Shown here: in pieces, positions 8,476-16,366 of the stretch | How positions within the stretch are numbered: the first letter of the stretch is position 1 | Layout of the letters: each line of letters begins with the position of its first letter | From: an uncultured Bacilli bacterium | GTDB lineage: Bacteria; Bacillota_I; Bacilli_A; RF39; UBA660 | Length of the DNA stretch: 64,000 nt | Assembly (NCBI GenBank): GCA_910586865.1 | Contig: CAJUIY010000001.1 | Span: 22,500 to 86,499 of the forward strand | Direction: 5' to 3' | Translations under genes and position numbers: made by a program | The notes under the pieces: generated by a model | Seen by the model: the letters and a program-made list of their open reading frames with translations, nothing else | The model's database searches: none | What the model was told of the DNA's origin: nothing

Positions 8476-8644
8476 GCATTTACTTTTATTCCAATTTCCT
8501 TTTGACTAGCAGAAACATTTTAATTAATTATTGCTCGTATTACTTATTAATTTTCAAAAAATGAAAATTAATAAGTAAACCCGTTTAAAGGATATACAAT
8601 GTTTCTTTACTTGTCAAAAGTTTTCTCGGAATAATCGTAAATAC
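8476..8644. repeat. Long imperfect palindrome inside the IS
   Basis: The inner arms TACTTATTAATTTTCA (8541-8556) and the inverse (8562-8577) are perfect over 16 bases with a 5-base loop. Outer parts match too: GCATTTAC, TTATTCC, CTTTTGAC and AGAAACATT on the left reappear inverted and in order on the right, up to the orfB stop codon. The whole is about 80 bases per arm. Confidence 0.75.
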
Positions 8645-9555
8645 TAAGCTATTGCTAAGTTAGTAATATAATTATTATATTTTTGATTTGGTGTAATATA
8701 TCCTAATGTACTATGTATACGTTTGTTGTTATACCAACTCTCTATAAACTCAAATATCACCATCTTTGCTTCTTCAAATGTTTCATACACACCGTTATTC
8801 ACTTCCTCTTTTTTTAATATGGCATTGAAGCTTTCCATACTTGCATTATCATATGGGTAGCCTTTTTTGCTGTATGAATGTCTTATTTTTAATGTGGATA
8901 ATAAAGTTTCATAATTGTTTGATGTGTACTGACTTCCTCTATCTGAATGGAATATTCCATCTTTCTCTAATCCTCTGTTTGTAAGCGCTTTGTTAAATGC
9001 ATCTATTACTAAGTCATCTGTCATTGAAGTACCATAACTCCAACCAACTACTTTTAAATCAAACAGATCCATTACTATTGCTAAATAAGTCCAGCCTGTT
9101 TCTTTTGTGTATATGTATGTTATATCTCCAACCCATTTTTGACTTGGCTTATCTGCTTTAAAGTTTTGTTCTAATAGGTTTGGATATTCTTTTGTATTAT
9201 CTGTTTTAGAACTGCCTGAATGATTGTATTTCTTAACTGTTATGCTTCTAAGTCCTAAAAATTTCATTCTTCTAGCAACTCTTTTTTGACTAACTTTTAC
9301 TCCCTGACTATTAAGTATTTTGGTTATTTTAAGTGAACCATATCTTCCTTTGGATTCATCAAATATTCCTGTAATTTGTACAACTAATTCTCTATTGGAT
9401 TCCTTATAGGAATTAGTTGTATGGTTACAATGATAGTAATAAACTGAGTGGTGTAGTTCTAAACACTTACATAATAATCTAACATCATAGACTTCTTTGT
9501 TGTTATCTATGAATCTGATTTTATCTTCTATTTCTTTGAGAATATGGCTACTGCT
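8644..9555 (-). CDS. IS3 family transposase OrfB (integrase core)
   Basis: About 303 residues counted from the frameshift site. An HTH-like segment leads to an rve integrase core with the DDE triad: WVGDITYI, then FHSDRGSQY, then SFNAILKKEE. The first ATG in this frame is at 9267, but coding-like sequence runs back to 9555 without a start, so OrfB is made as an OrfAB fusion by slippage on the A7 run at 9555-9561 (frame A AAA AAA). It catalyses strand transfer of the element. Confidence 0.9.
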   Translation of the reverse strand, partial: SSSHILKEIEDKIRFIDNNKEVYDVRLLCKCLELHHSVYYYHCNHTTNSYKESNRELVVQITGIFDESKGRYGSLKITKILNSQGVKVSQKRVARRMKFLGLRSITVKKYNHSGSSKTDNTKEYPNLLEQNFKADKPSQKWVGDITYIYTKETGWTYLAIVMDLFDLKVVGWSYGTSMTDDLVIDAFNKALTNRGLEKDGIFHSDRGSQYTSNNYETLLSTLKIRHSYSKKGYPYDNASMESFNAILKKEEVNNGVYETFEEAKMVIFEFIESWYNNKRIHSTLGYITPNQKYNNYITNLAIA

Positions 9556-9806
9556 TTTTTTAGGATTTCCACCTCCTGTTCAAGCTCTCTATTTTTCCTT
9601 TGGAGTTTTAGTATTTCATCATTATTAGTAACTTCTCCAGTTGATGTTGTTATTGTTTTATATTTTTTAATCCAACTATCAATAGTACTTTTTCCTATGC
9701 CATATTCTCTTGATAATTCTGATATTCCTTTTCCAGATTCATATAAATTTACTACTGTCTTTTTAAATTCTTCATCATAAGTTTTATATTGTCTTGCCAC
9801 AGACAC
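9528..9806 (-). CDS. IS3 family transposase OrfA (DNA-binding)
   Basis: 92 residues. A helix-turn-helix (YDEEFKKTVVNLYESGKGISE, then YGIGKSTIDSWIKKY) is followed by a leucine-zipper helix (KLQRKNRELEQEVEILKKA) that dimerises the transposase. It starts at a GTG (9806, or more likely the second GTG at 9800, eight bases from AGGAGG). The stop lies just past the slippery A7 run where ribosomes shift by -1 into orfB. Confidence 0.9.
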   Translation of the reverse strand: MSVARQYKTYDEEFKKTVVNLYESGKGISELSREYGIGKSTIDSWIKKYKTITTSTGEVTNNDEILKLQRKNRELEQEVEILKKAVAIFSKK

Positions 9807-9926
9807 GACCTCCTTCTTTGATTTGATATTATATCACATCGTTCGAAATTTCGTGTCTATATATCTATACTAACACCAATTTTATAAAAAAACAAGTAGA
9901 ACTATTTCTCTATTTTCCTTTTCAAT

Positions 9927-9955
9927 GAATATATTATTTTTTCTTTACATAGATT
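9927..9955 (+). promoter_or_regulatory. Candidate SigE promoter of spoIVA
   Basis: GAATATA (9927-9933), 14 bases, CATAGATT (9948-9955). This is close to the SigE consensus (KMATATT, 14-15 bases, CATACAmT) and fits the known mother-cell SigE control of spoIVA in Bacillus. Confidence 0.55.
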
Positions 9956-9978
9956 TAAATGAATAAAGGAGAATGTAT

Positions 9979-11454
9979 ATGGAAAAGCAAGAAATTATTA
10001 AAAATATAGCAGCTCGTAGCGGTGGTGATGTCTACTTAGGAGTTGTTGGAGCTGTTAGAACGGGAAAATCCACATTTATCAAAAAAATGGTTGAAACCTT
10101 AATTGTTCCTAATATTGAAGATGAATATGAAAGAAAAAGAGCACTAGATGAAATTCCTCAAAGTGCTGCCGGGAAAACTATTATGACTACAGAACCAAAA
10201 TTCGTTCCTAATAATGCTGCAACTATTAATATTGAAGACTTTAGCTGCAATATTAGATTAGTAGATTGTGTTGGTTATGTAATTGATAAAGCAGTAGGTG
10301 CAGAAGATGAAAATGGACCAAGAATGGTAAAAACACCTTGGTACAACGAGGAAATACCCTTTGTAGAAGCTGCAGAAATTGGAACAGAAAAAGTAATCAA
10401 GGATCATTCTACAATAGGAATTGTAGTTACAACAGATGGATCAATTGGTGAATTTAACAGAAATGATTATTTAGAAGCGGAAAATAGAGTCATAAGTGAG
10501 CTAAAAAGTATTGGAAAACCATTTATTGTACTTTTAAACTCTACACATCCTACTCTACCAGAAACAGAACGTTTAGCCTCATCCTTAAAAGAAGAACACA
10601 ATGTTCCTGTTATGCCAATTAGTATTGAGGCAATGACAGAGAAAGATATGTATGATATTCTAAAAGAAGCATTATATGAATTTCCTGTATTAGAAGTAAA
10701 AGTAAACATGCCCGAATGGATTGCTATCTTAAATTATAGTCATCCAGTCAAAAAAGAATACATTAAATGTATTAAGGAAAGTGTCATAGAAATTGACAAA
10801 TTAAGAGATATTGAAAACATAACGAAACATTTCTTAAGTAGTGAGATGATTGAAAAAAGTTATTTATCGGAAGTAGATCCATCAACTGGTATCATCACAA
10901 TTACATTAACGGCACCAGCTTCCTTATATAATAAAACATTGACAGAAATTATAGATGTAGATGTCAAAAATAAAGCAGATCTACTTTCCCTATTCCAAGA
11001 TTTTAACATTGCAAAAAAAGAATATGATCAAATAAAATATGCTTTAAAAATGGTAAAACAAACTGGTTATGGAGTAGCAACACCATCTCTTGATGATATG
11101 AAACTAGAAAAACCGGAGATTATTAAACAAGGACCTAGATATGGTGTAAAACTAAAAGCCATTGCCCCTTCCATTCATATGATTCGTGTCGATGTAGAAT
11201 CTACCTTTGAACCTATTATTGGTAGTGAAGTACAAAGTAAAGAATTAATTGATTATTTAATGAAAGATCAAGATGCAGATCCAACCAGTATTTGGAAAAG
11301 TGAAATATTTGGTAGAAGTCTAGATAATATTGTTCAAGAGGGAATCCAATCAAAGATTAGTTTAATGCCAGATAATATTAGATATAAATTACAACAAACA
11401 CTTACAAAAGTAGTTAATAAGGGTTCTAATAACATGATTGCGATTGTCATTTAG
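9979..11454 (+). CDS. spoIVA: Stage IV sporulation protein A (spore coat ATPase)
   Basis: 491 residues from the second ATG (9979), seven bases after AAAGGAG; the first ATG at 9973 is too close. It begins NIAARSGGDVYLGVVGAVR with Walker A GAVRTGKST near residue 24, then MTTEPKFVPN and the DCVGY switch typical of SpoIVA. The conserved middle and C-terminal domains follow, ending MIAIVI. SpoIVA polymerises on the forespore surface using ATP and forms the coat basement layer. Full family length (492 in B. subtilis). Ends in a shared terminator. Confidence 0.98.
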   Translation: MEKQEIIKNIAARSGGDVYLGVVGAVRTGKSTFIKKMVETLIVPNIEDEYERKRALDEIPQSAAGKTIMTTEPKFVPNNAATINIEDFSCNIRLVDCVGYVIDKAVGAEDENGPRMVKTPWYNEEIPFVEAAEIGTEKVIKDHSTIGIVVTTDGSIGEFNRNDYLEAENRVISELKSIGKPFIVLLNSTHPTLPETERLASSLKEEHNVPVMPISIEAMTEKDMYDILKEALYEFPVLEVKVNMPEWIAILNYSHPVKKEYIKCIKESVIEIDKLRDIENITKHFLSSEMIEKSYLSEVDPSTGIITITLTAPASLYNKTLTEIIDVDVKNKADLLSLFQDFNIAKKEYDQIKYALKMVKQTGYGVATPSLDDMKLEKPEIIKQGPRYGVKLKAIAPSIHMIRVDVESTFEPIIGSEVQSKELIDYLMKDQDADPTSIWKSEIFGRSLDNIVQEGIQSKISLMPDNIRYKLQQTLTKVVNKGSNNMIAIVI

Positions 11455-11479
11455 AGGAGTTATCCTCTTTTTATTTTTT
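11453..11479 (+). terminator. Terminator between spoIVA and the convergent gene
   Basis: AGAGGA/TCCTCT with a GTTA loop, followed by TTTTATTTTTTTT. It overlaps the spoIVA stop and the stop of the converging gene at 11460. Confidence 0.8.
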
Positions 11480-11933
11480 TTCCTCGTGCCATAATTTTCT
11501 TTACATCATCTCCATAGATGATAGTTGCCATATCTAAATACTTATTACAATTATCAATTTCATCAATATCAATATAAAATTTTCCATTATAATATCGGTT
11601 CGTAGCTTCTTTGCATAAATTATACTCCTCTGTTTCTAATAAAAATTTTTCATTCTTATAAATAATAATTCGAAAATCCACTTCATTTGTAAATTCATTA
11701 TCATCTATTTTTATTAAATTTAAAAAGGCTCCTATTTTTTGATTCACATAAGCTTTTATTTTATAAAAGCCACTTAAATTTAAATGATATCTTCTATCTA
11801 TTTTTAAAATAATGTCTCGAATAATCATTAATAAATCATCCTTATCTTTCATATAAAAATCATCAAAATAAAATTGATTAACAAATACATTCATATCTTC
11901 TTCATTAAGCATTTCAATCTTCAAATCTATCAC
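11460..11933 (-). CDS. Hypothetical protein downstream of yihA
   Basis: 157 residues, alternating acidic helices and strands (KIDDNEFTNEVDFRIIIYKNE), with a basic tail (ARGKKIKRG). No signal peptide or membrane span. It is the last gene of a minus-strand run after nrnA and yihA, with a 24-base gap. I do not recognise the family; its location suggests a housekeeping role, with no direct evidence. Confidence 0.6.
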   Translation of the reverse strand: MIDLKIEMLNEEDMNVFVNQFYFDDFYMKDKDDLLMIIRDIILKIDRRYHLNLSGFYKIKAYVNQKIGAFLNLIKIDDNEFTNEVDFRIIIYKNEKFLLETEEYNLCKEATNRYYNGKFYIDIDEIDNCNKYLDMATIIYGDDVKKIMARGKKIKRG

Positions 11934-11957
11934 CTACACTATTGTATGAAAAAAGAA

Positions 11958-12554
11958 TTAAATGGTTTCTATTACACTTAATTCTTCTAACTTTTGTAAG
12001 ACTTCTTTTACACCTAATTTTGTTACACTGGAGAATACAATGAAGTCATCTCCAACTACTAAATCTAATGTATCTAGAATCGTTTTTATATTTTTATCCT
12101 TCTTACTACCACCTACTTTATCTGCTTTTGTGGCAATTACAGTAACTGGTACTTTATAATATTTTAAAAAATTATACATTAAAATATCATCATCAGATGG
12201 TTGATGTCGAAAATCGACTAATAGAAATACTCTTTTTAATTGTTCTCTTTTTTCTAAATATTCTTCTATCATCATTCCAAATTTTGCTTGTGTTTTTTTA
12301 TCTACCTGGGCATAACCATATCCTGGAACATCAATGATATAAAACGTATCATTTACAGAATAGAAGTTTAAAGTTTGCGTTTTTCCAGGTCTAGAGGAAA
12401 TATGAGCAATATTCTTTCGTGATAAAATCGTATTAATAAAACTACTCTTTCCTACATTACTTCTTCCTACCAATAAAAATTCTGGTTTAACGGTATCTGG
12501 ATATTGACTTCTTCTTGTAGCAATTACTTCCAAATCTGCTTTTTTAATCTCCAT
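11958..12554 (-). CDS. yihA: Ribosome biogenesis GTP-binding protein YihA/YsxC (EngB)
   Basis: 198 residues, family length. It has all G motifs: GRSNVGKSSF near residue 29, SRPGKTQTLNFY (G2), DVPGYGYA (G3) and TKADK (G4). The N-terminal LEVIATRRSQYP and LLVGRSNVGKS pattern is specific to EngB. It acts in 50S assembly. It starts directly after the nrnA stop, in an operon nrnA-yihA-11460. The ATG at 12554 has GGAGGTGG upstream. Confidence 0.97.
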   Translation of the reverse strand: MEIKKADLEVIATRRSQYPDTVKPEFLLVGRSNVGKSSFINTILSRKNIAHISSRPGKTQTLNFYSVNDTFYIIDVPGYGYAQVDKKTQAKFGMMIEEYLEKREQLKRVFLLVDFRHQPSDDDILMYNFLKYYKVPVTVIATKADKVGGSKKDKNIKTILDTLDLVVGDDFIVFSSVTKLGVKEVLQKLEELSVIETI

Positions 12555-12555
12555 C

Positions 12556-13509
12556 TTATTCCACCTCCTGTGTCTCTCTATATTTTTTGACGGTCAAATC
12601 TAAATCATCCACTAATTTCATTGCTTCATCAAAACTCTTAAACTTAACCCCACTAGCAAATTTATGTCCTCCACCATGATATTTTTCTGCCACCTGATTA
12701 ATTTCTGGTCCACGAGAACGAATTGAAACTCTTATCAAATCATTTTTCACATCCTCTGTTATCGTTAACCATACATAAACTTCTTCAATAAAATTAAAAT
12801 TATTTACCATATTTCCAGCCGAAGCGGAATCCACTTCCAATTCATTAATTATTTGATCCGTTATTTTGATATACCCTACTCCATTTTCGGTTACTTCCAT
12901 ATGAGTTGACATATATCCCTCTAATCGAACTTCTCTTAATGGTCTTTGATACATTCTTTGATATACTTCATTGATACTAAATGGATAATGTTCTAAATAA
13001 TAGGATACCAATTGAAAAGTTTTGGAAGTAGAACTATCAAATAGGAATCGGTTTGAGTCTGCAACTAAACCAATAAATAGAGTTCTGGCAATCGAAATAT
13101 TACAGAATAATTTCGTTTCCTTTAATAAATCCATAATTATTTCGCAGACAGAAGATTTTTCATCCTCAATCAACTCCAAATCACAAAATTTTTCAATAAA
13201 TGGATGATGATCAATTTTAATCATTTTACTAAATCCATCAAAACTAGGTATATCTACTCGTCTTTGATCTGGAGTATCTAAAACAATTAATAAAGCATCT
13301 TGATAATTTTCGTACTTATCTAACGCTCCAATATATTTAAACTTATTACTTCCCGTTCCAACGGCAGATACCTTTTTATCTGAAAAAGTTAGACGAATAG
13401 AATCTCTTAAAGCGATTTGGCTTGCCATCGCATCCGGATCGACTCCTATATGTCTTGCGATTACAATGGTATCATATTTTTTTATCTCTTTTACTATTTT
13501 TTTATACAT
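12556..13509 (-). CDS. nrnA: DHH family phosphoesterase, NrnA-like oligoribonuclease/pAp phosphatase
   Basis: 317 residues from the ATG at 13509; the frame to 13548 would overlap ackA by 35 bases and lacks a ribosome site. Motifs in order: RHIGVDPDAMASQIAL (motif I), VLDTPD (II), IKIDHHP (III, DHH near residue 94) and the DHHA1 signature GGGHKFASG near residue 290. NrnA degrades short RNA oligonucleotides (nanoRNA) and 3'-phosphoadenosine-5'-phosphate with Mn. It follows ackA by four bases and precedes yihA by one. Confidence 0.88.
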   Translation of the reverse strand: MYKKIVKEIKKYDTIVIARHIGVDPDAMASQIALRDSIRLTFSDKKVSAVGTGSNKFKYIGALDKYENYQDALLIVLDTPDQRRVDIPSFDGFSKMIKIDHHPFIEKFCDLELIEDEKSSVCEIIMDLLKETKLFCNISIARTLFIGLVADSNRFLFDSSTSKTFQLVSYYLEHYPFSINEVYQRMYQRPLREVRLEGYMSTHMEVTENGVGYIKITDQIINELEVDSASAGNMVNNFNFIEEVYVWLTITEDVKNDLIRVSIRSRGPEINQVAEKYHGGGHKFASGVKFKSFDEAMKLVDDLDLTVKKYRETQEVE

Positions 13510-13513
13510 ACCT

Positions 13514-14695
13514 TTACCTATTAATAAATGATACGGTATCTCTAGCAATCATTAATTCTTCATTCGCCGGAATGACATATACTAAAGCTTTTGAATCATT
13601 TGTATTAATCTTTCTAATCTCACCACGGAAATTATTTTTTTCTTTGTCTATTTTTATTCCAAGGCAAGATAATTTTTCAACAATTTTTTCTCTTATTCCT
13701 ATATTATTTTCTCCAATACCAGCAGTAAAGACTAAAACATCTACTCCACCAAGCAAAACATAATATTGAGCAATATAAGAGACAACCGTTCTACAATATT
13801 TCTCTCGTGCTAAAATACATCTTTCATTTCCTTCTTCAATTCCCTTTTCAATATCTCTAGCATCCGAGCTTACTTCGCTCAATCCTAAAAGACCAGAACG
13901 ATGATTCAAATCATCAATCACTTCCAAAGCATTTTTCCCTTCTTGTTCCATGATATACGGAATAATAGAAGGATCTACACTTCCCGATCTTGTTCCCATC
14001 ATAATACCAGAAAGTGGAGTAAATCCCATAGAGGTATCTACACTTTTTCCATCTTTTATCGCACAAACAGAACCACCACCACCTAAATGACAAGCAATGA
14101 TTCTTAAATCTTTTCTACCTTCTAATTCTTCTATTTTAGAAACTAAATAACGATAACTAGTTCCATGAGCTCCATACTTTCTAACATGATAATTTTCATA
14201 CCAATCATAAGGAACTGGATATAGATAATTTTCAGGTTCTAAATCTTGATGAAAAGAGGTATCAAAAACAGCTACCATTAAGGTATTTGGTAATACTTCT
14301 TTAAAAGCTCTCATAACAAGTACATCATCTGGATTATGTAGAGGAGCAAAATCCCTAATTTCATCAATATCCTCAATTACCTTATCTGTAATCAAAATCG
14401 AATCCTTATACTTATAAGCTCCCGATACCACTCGATGTCCAATACCATCGATTTCATCTAAAGAATGAATAATATTAAGTGCAATTAATTTATCTAGTAA
14501 CACCTTAACAGCAATCTCTTGATTGGGAAGATCAATTTCTTCTTTTATTTTTTCATTGTTAAATTGAATCGTATAGAAACTACCATCAATCCCTATTCGT
14601 TCAAACAATCCACTGGCAATCACACTTTCATCATTCATTTCCAATAAACTAAATTTTAAAGTACTACTGCCTGCATTTACTGATATTATTTTCAT
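13514..14695 (-). CDS. ackA: Acetate kinase
   Basis: 393 residues, the family size. It begins MKIISVNAGSSTLKFSLLEM and shows DGIGHRVVSG, VFDTSFH, CHLGGGGSVCAIKDGKS with DTSMGFTPLSG, and TAGIGENN: all acetokinase signatures including the catalytic Asp and Arg regions. It makes ATP from acetyl-phosphate in fermentation. There is no pta nearby. It heads an operon with nrnA, yihA and the 11460 gene; a probable promoter (ATGAAA...TATAAT) lies at 14719-14746. Confidence 0.97.
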   Translation of the reverse strand: MKIISVNAGSSTLKFSLLEMNDESVIASGLFERIGIDGSFYTIQFNNEKIKEEIDLPNQEIAVKVLLDKLIALNIIHSLDEIDGIGHRVVSGAYKYKDSILITDKVIEDIDEIRDFAPLHNPDDVLVMRAFKEVLPNTLMVAVFDTSFHQDLEPENYLYPVPYDWYENYHVRKYGAHGTSYRYLVSKIEELEGRKDLRIIACHLGGGGSVCAIKDGKSVDTSMGFTPLSGIMMGTRSGSVDPSIIPYIMEQEGKNALEVIDDLNHRSGLLGLSEVSSDARDIEKGIEEGNERCILAREKYCRTVVSYIAQYYVLLGGVDVLVFTAGIGENNIGIREKIVEKLSCLGIKIDKEKNNFRGEIRKINTNDSKALVYVIPANEELMIARDTVSFINR

Positions 14696-14772
14696 TTTTG
14701 CACTTCCTTTCTATATTTATTATACTATATCTTTTCCTTTTTTCATACTAAATTTATGCTTTTTCCAAAAAC

Positions 14773-14803
14773 AAAAGATAGCCCCTAATAAGGTCTATCT
14801 TTT
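14773..14803 (-). terminator. Terminator of the SASP gene
   Basis: On the minus strand AAAAGATAG pairs with CTATCTTTT, with an extra CC/GG step near a TTATTA loop, followed by GTTTTTGG. Confidence 0.75.
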
Positions 14804-14812
14804 AAGCTATCA

Positions 14813-15025
14813 TTACTTATTGTTGTAGCTTCCACTAACTTGGTTAAGTCCATTTTGAACTAAACGTCTTGTAATTTCACCACCAACTGATCCGTTTGCA
14901 CGAGAAGTAGCATCTGGTCCTAAATTTACACCTAATTCGTTAGCTATTTCATATTTCATTTTTTCAATAGCTTGTTTAGCTCCTGGAACTCTCATTTTCA
15001 TTGAGCTGTTTGAGTTGTTATTCAT
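14813..15025 (-). CDS. Alpha/beta-type small acid-soluble spore protein (SASP)
   Basis: 70 residues. [20 protein letters not shown] and [10 protein letters not shown] are the two diagnostic SASP patterns, including the germination protease cleavage region around ELGV. These proteins coat spore DNA and protect it from UV and heat. I chose the ATG at 15025, eight bases after AGGAGG. The gene is alone, with its own terminator and a SigG-like promoter at 15049-15077, as expected for forespore expression. Confidence 0.96.
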   Translation of the reverse strand: MNNNSNSSMKMRVPGAKQAIEKMKYEIANELGVNLGPDATSRANGSVGGEITRRLVQNGLNQVSGSYNNK

Positions 15026-15048
15026 TTGTTTCACCTCCTATACACTTA

Positions 15049-15077
15049 TAGATTGTGAAATTTTTTGAATTTCATAC
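15049..15077 (-). promoter_or_regulatory. Candidate SigG promoter of the SASP gene
   Basis: GTATG (15073-15077, matching GHATR), 17 bases, CAATCTA (15049-15055, one mismatch to CATnnTA) on the minus strand, about 25 bases before the start codon. Confidence 0.5.
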
Positions 15078-15101
15078 ACAATATTTATTGGAAATTTATT
15101 C

Positions 15102-16286
15102 CTATAAAATTTTCTCAAATTCAGCTTCGAAATCAGTTATCGTCATATGTTTTACTTCTTGAACTGTTTCTTCTATTAAACTTTTAAAATCAAAACGTTC
15201 TTCCATTTTCATACAAGCTTCTAACTTTGGATTAATAACAGGATGTTTTGGTACAAAGACGGTACAACAATCTTCAAATGGTAAAATACTAATATCATAA
15301 GTATCAATTTTTTTAGCAATATCTATAATTTCCAACTTATCCAAACAAGCAACAGGACGAATAATAGGTAAATTAGTTACTTCATTAATTACATTCATAC
15401 TCGATAAGGTTTGTGAAGCCACTTGTCCAATACTTTCTCCATTTACAATTACTAATGCATCTAACTGTTTTGCCAATAATTCCATAATTCGGTACATCAT
15501 TCGCCTCATAATTGTAATACCATAGTCTTTATCCACATTTTTATAAATTTCTTCTTGAATTTTTGTAAAATTAACAATATGTAGATTTATTTTATTAGAA
15601 TATTTTGCCAATTTTTTACATAAATCAATTACCTTATTTCTTGCTTCTAGACTGGTATGAGGAATCGCCTCAAAATAAACAGCATCTACTAAAACTCCTC
15701 GCTTCATTGCAAGATAACCAGCAACAGGAGAATCGATACCACCACTTAACATTAAAAGTGCTTTTTTTTGAACTCCTAAGGGATATCCGCCACATCCTTT
15801 ATAACCATTTGTATAAATATAAGATTTACCTGGTCGAACTTCAATTTGAATCAAAACTTCAGGATAATGCACATCTACTGCTATCTGATCTATATTTTTT
15901 AATAAATAAGAACCAATCATAGGATTTATCTCTGTACTTTGGTAAGGAAACGACTTATCACTTCTTTTGGTTTCAACCTTAAAAGTCTTAAAAGTTTGAT
16001 TTTTCATTAATTCTAATACTGTTTCTTTGATAGTATCTATATTAGTATCCACAATATACGCAATATGATACATATGAATACCAAAGATATGATTTAATAT
16101 ATCTTTTATTTTTTCAATATCTTCTTCTTGAAATTTAATATACATTCTAGAAATATCTTTTGTAATAGTAACATCATAATTTTTTAATTTATTTTTAATA
16201 TTTTGATACAAAGTATTCACAAAAAAATTTCGATTTCCTTTTTTTGTGGTTAATTCTCCATATTTAATTAAAATAACTCTTTCCAT
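15102..16286 (-). CDS. thiI: tRNA 4-thiouridine sulfurtransferase ThiI
   Basis: 394 residues from the ATG at 16286 (GGAG eight bases upstream). Order: ferredoxin-like and THUMP domain (about 1-165), then the PP-loop LMLSGGIDSPVAGYL near 180, then the catalytic-cysteine region with LPFEDCCTVFVP near 340. It adenylates U8 of tRNA for s4U synthesis and can feed sulfur to thiazole. It has no rhodanese domain, as is usual in Bacilli. It follows ezrA, as in many Bacilli, but the usual cysteine desulfurase gene between them is absent. Confidence 0.96.
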   Translation of the reverse strand: MERVILIKYGELTTKKGNRNFFVNTLYQNIKNKLKNYDVTITKDISRMYIKFQEEDIEKIKDILNHIFGIHMYHIAYIVDTNIDTIKETVLELMKNQTFKTFKVETKRSDKSFPYQSTEINPMIGSYLLKNIDQIAVDVHYPEVLIQIEVRPGKSYIYTNGYKGCGGYPLGVQKKALLMLSGGIDSPVAGYLAMKRGVLVDAVYFEAIPHTSLEARNKVIDLCKKLAKYSNKINLHIVNFTKIQEEIYKNVDKDYGITIMRRMMYRIMELLAKQLDALVIVNGESIGQVASQTLSSMNVINEVTNLPIIRPVACLDKLEIIDIAKKIDTYDISILPFEDCCTVFVPKHPVINPKLEACMKMEERFDFKSLIEETVQEVKHMTITDFEAEFEKIL

Positions 16287-16341
16287 CTTCACCACTCCGA
16301 ATGTCTTTATTATATAATAATTTTAAAATTTTTCATAGAAA

Positions 16342-16359
16342 AAAGGACTTAAATCCTTT
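16342..16359 (-). terminator. Terminator after ezrA
   Basis: On the minus strand AAAGGA/TCCTTT with a TTTAAG loop, followed by TTCTATG. It lies just after the ezrA stop, so thiI probably also has its own promoter (TATAAT near 16310-16319). Confidence 0.6.
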
Positions 16360-16366
16360 TATTTTT

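Larger units (their letters stand above)
8448..9859 (-). mobile_element. IS3 family (IS150-type) insertion sequence
   Basis: About 1.41 kb. The ends are imperfect inverted repeats: TAGACACATTTTTTCGAAC at 8448-8466 and its counterpart, ending GTTCGAAATTTCGTGTCTA, at 9841-9859. Between them lie overlapping transposase frames orfA and orfB on the minus strand, read with a -1 shift. A 169-base palindrome fills the space between orfB and the left end. I could not find a convincing target duplication. The transposase frames are intact, so the element may be active. Confidence 0.8.

Noticed and set aside
8444..9863. Target-site duplication of the IS
   Set aside because: No matching 3-4 bp direct repeat was found beside the proposed ends; the exact boundary may be off by one or two bases.
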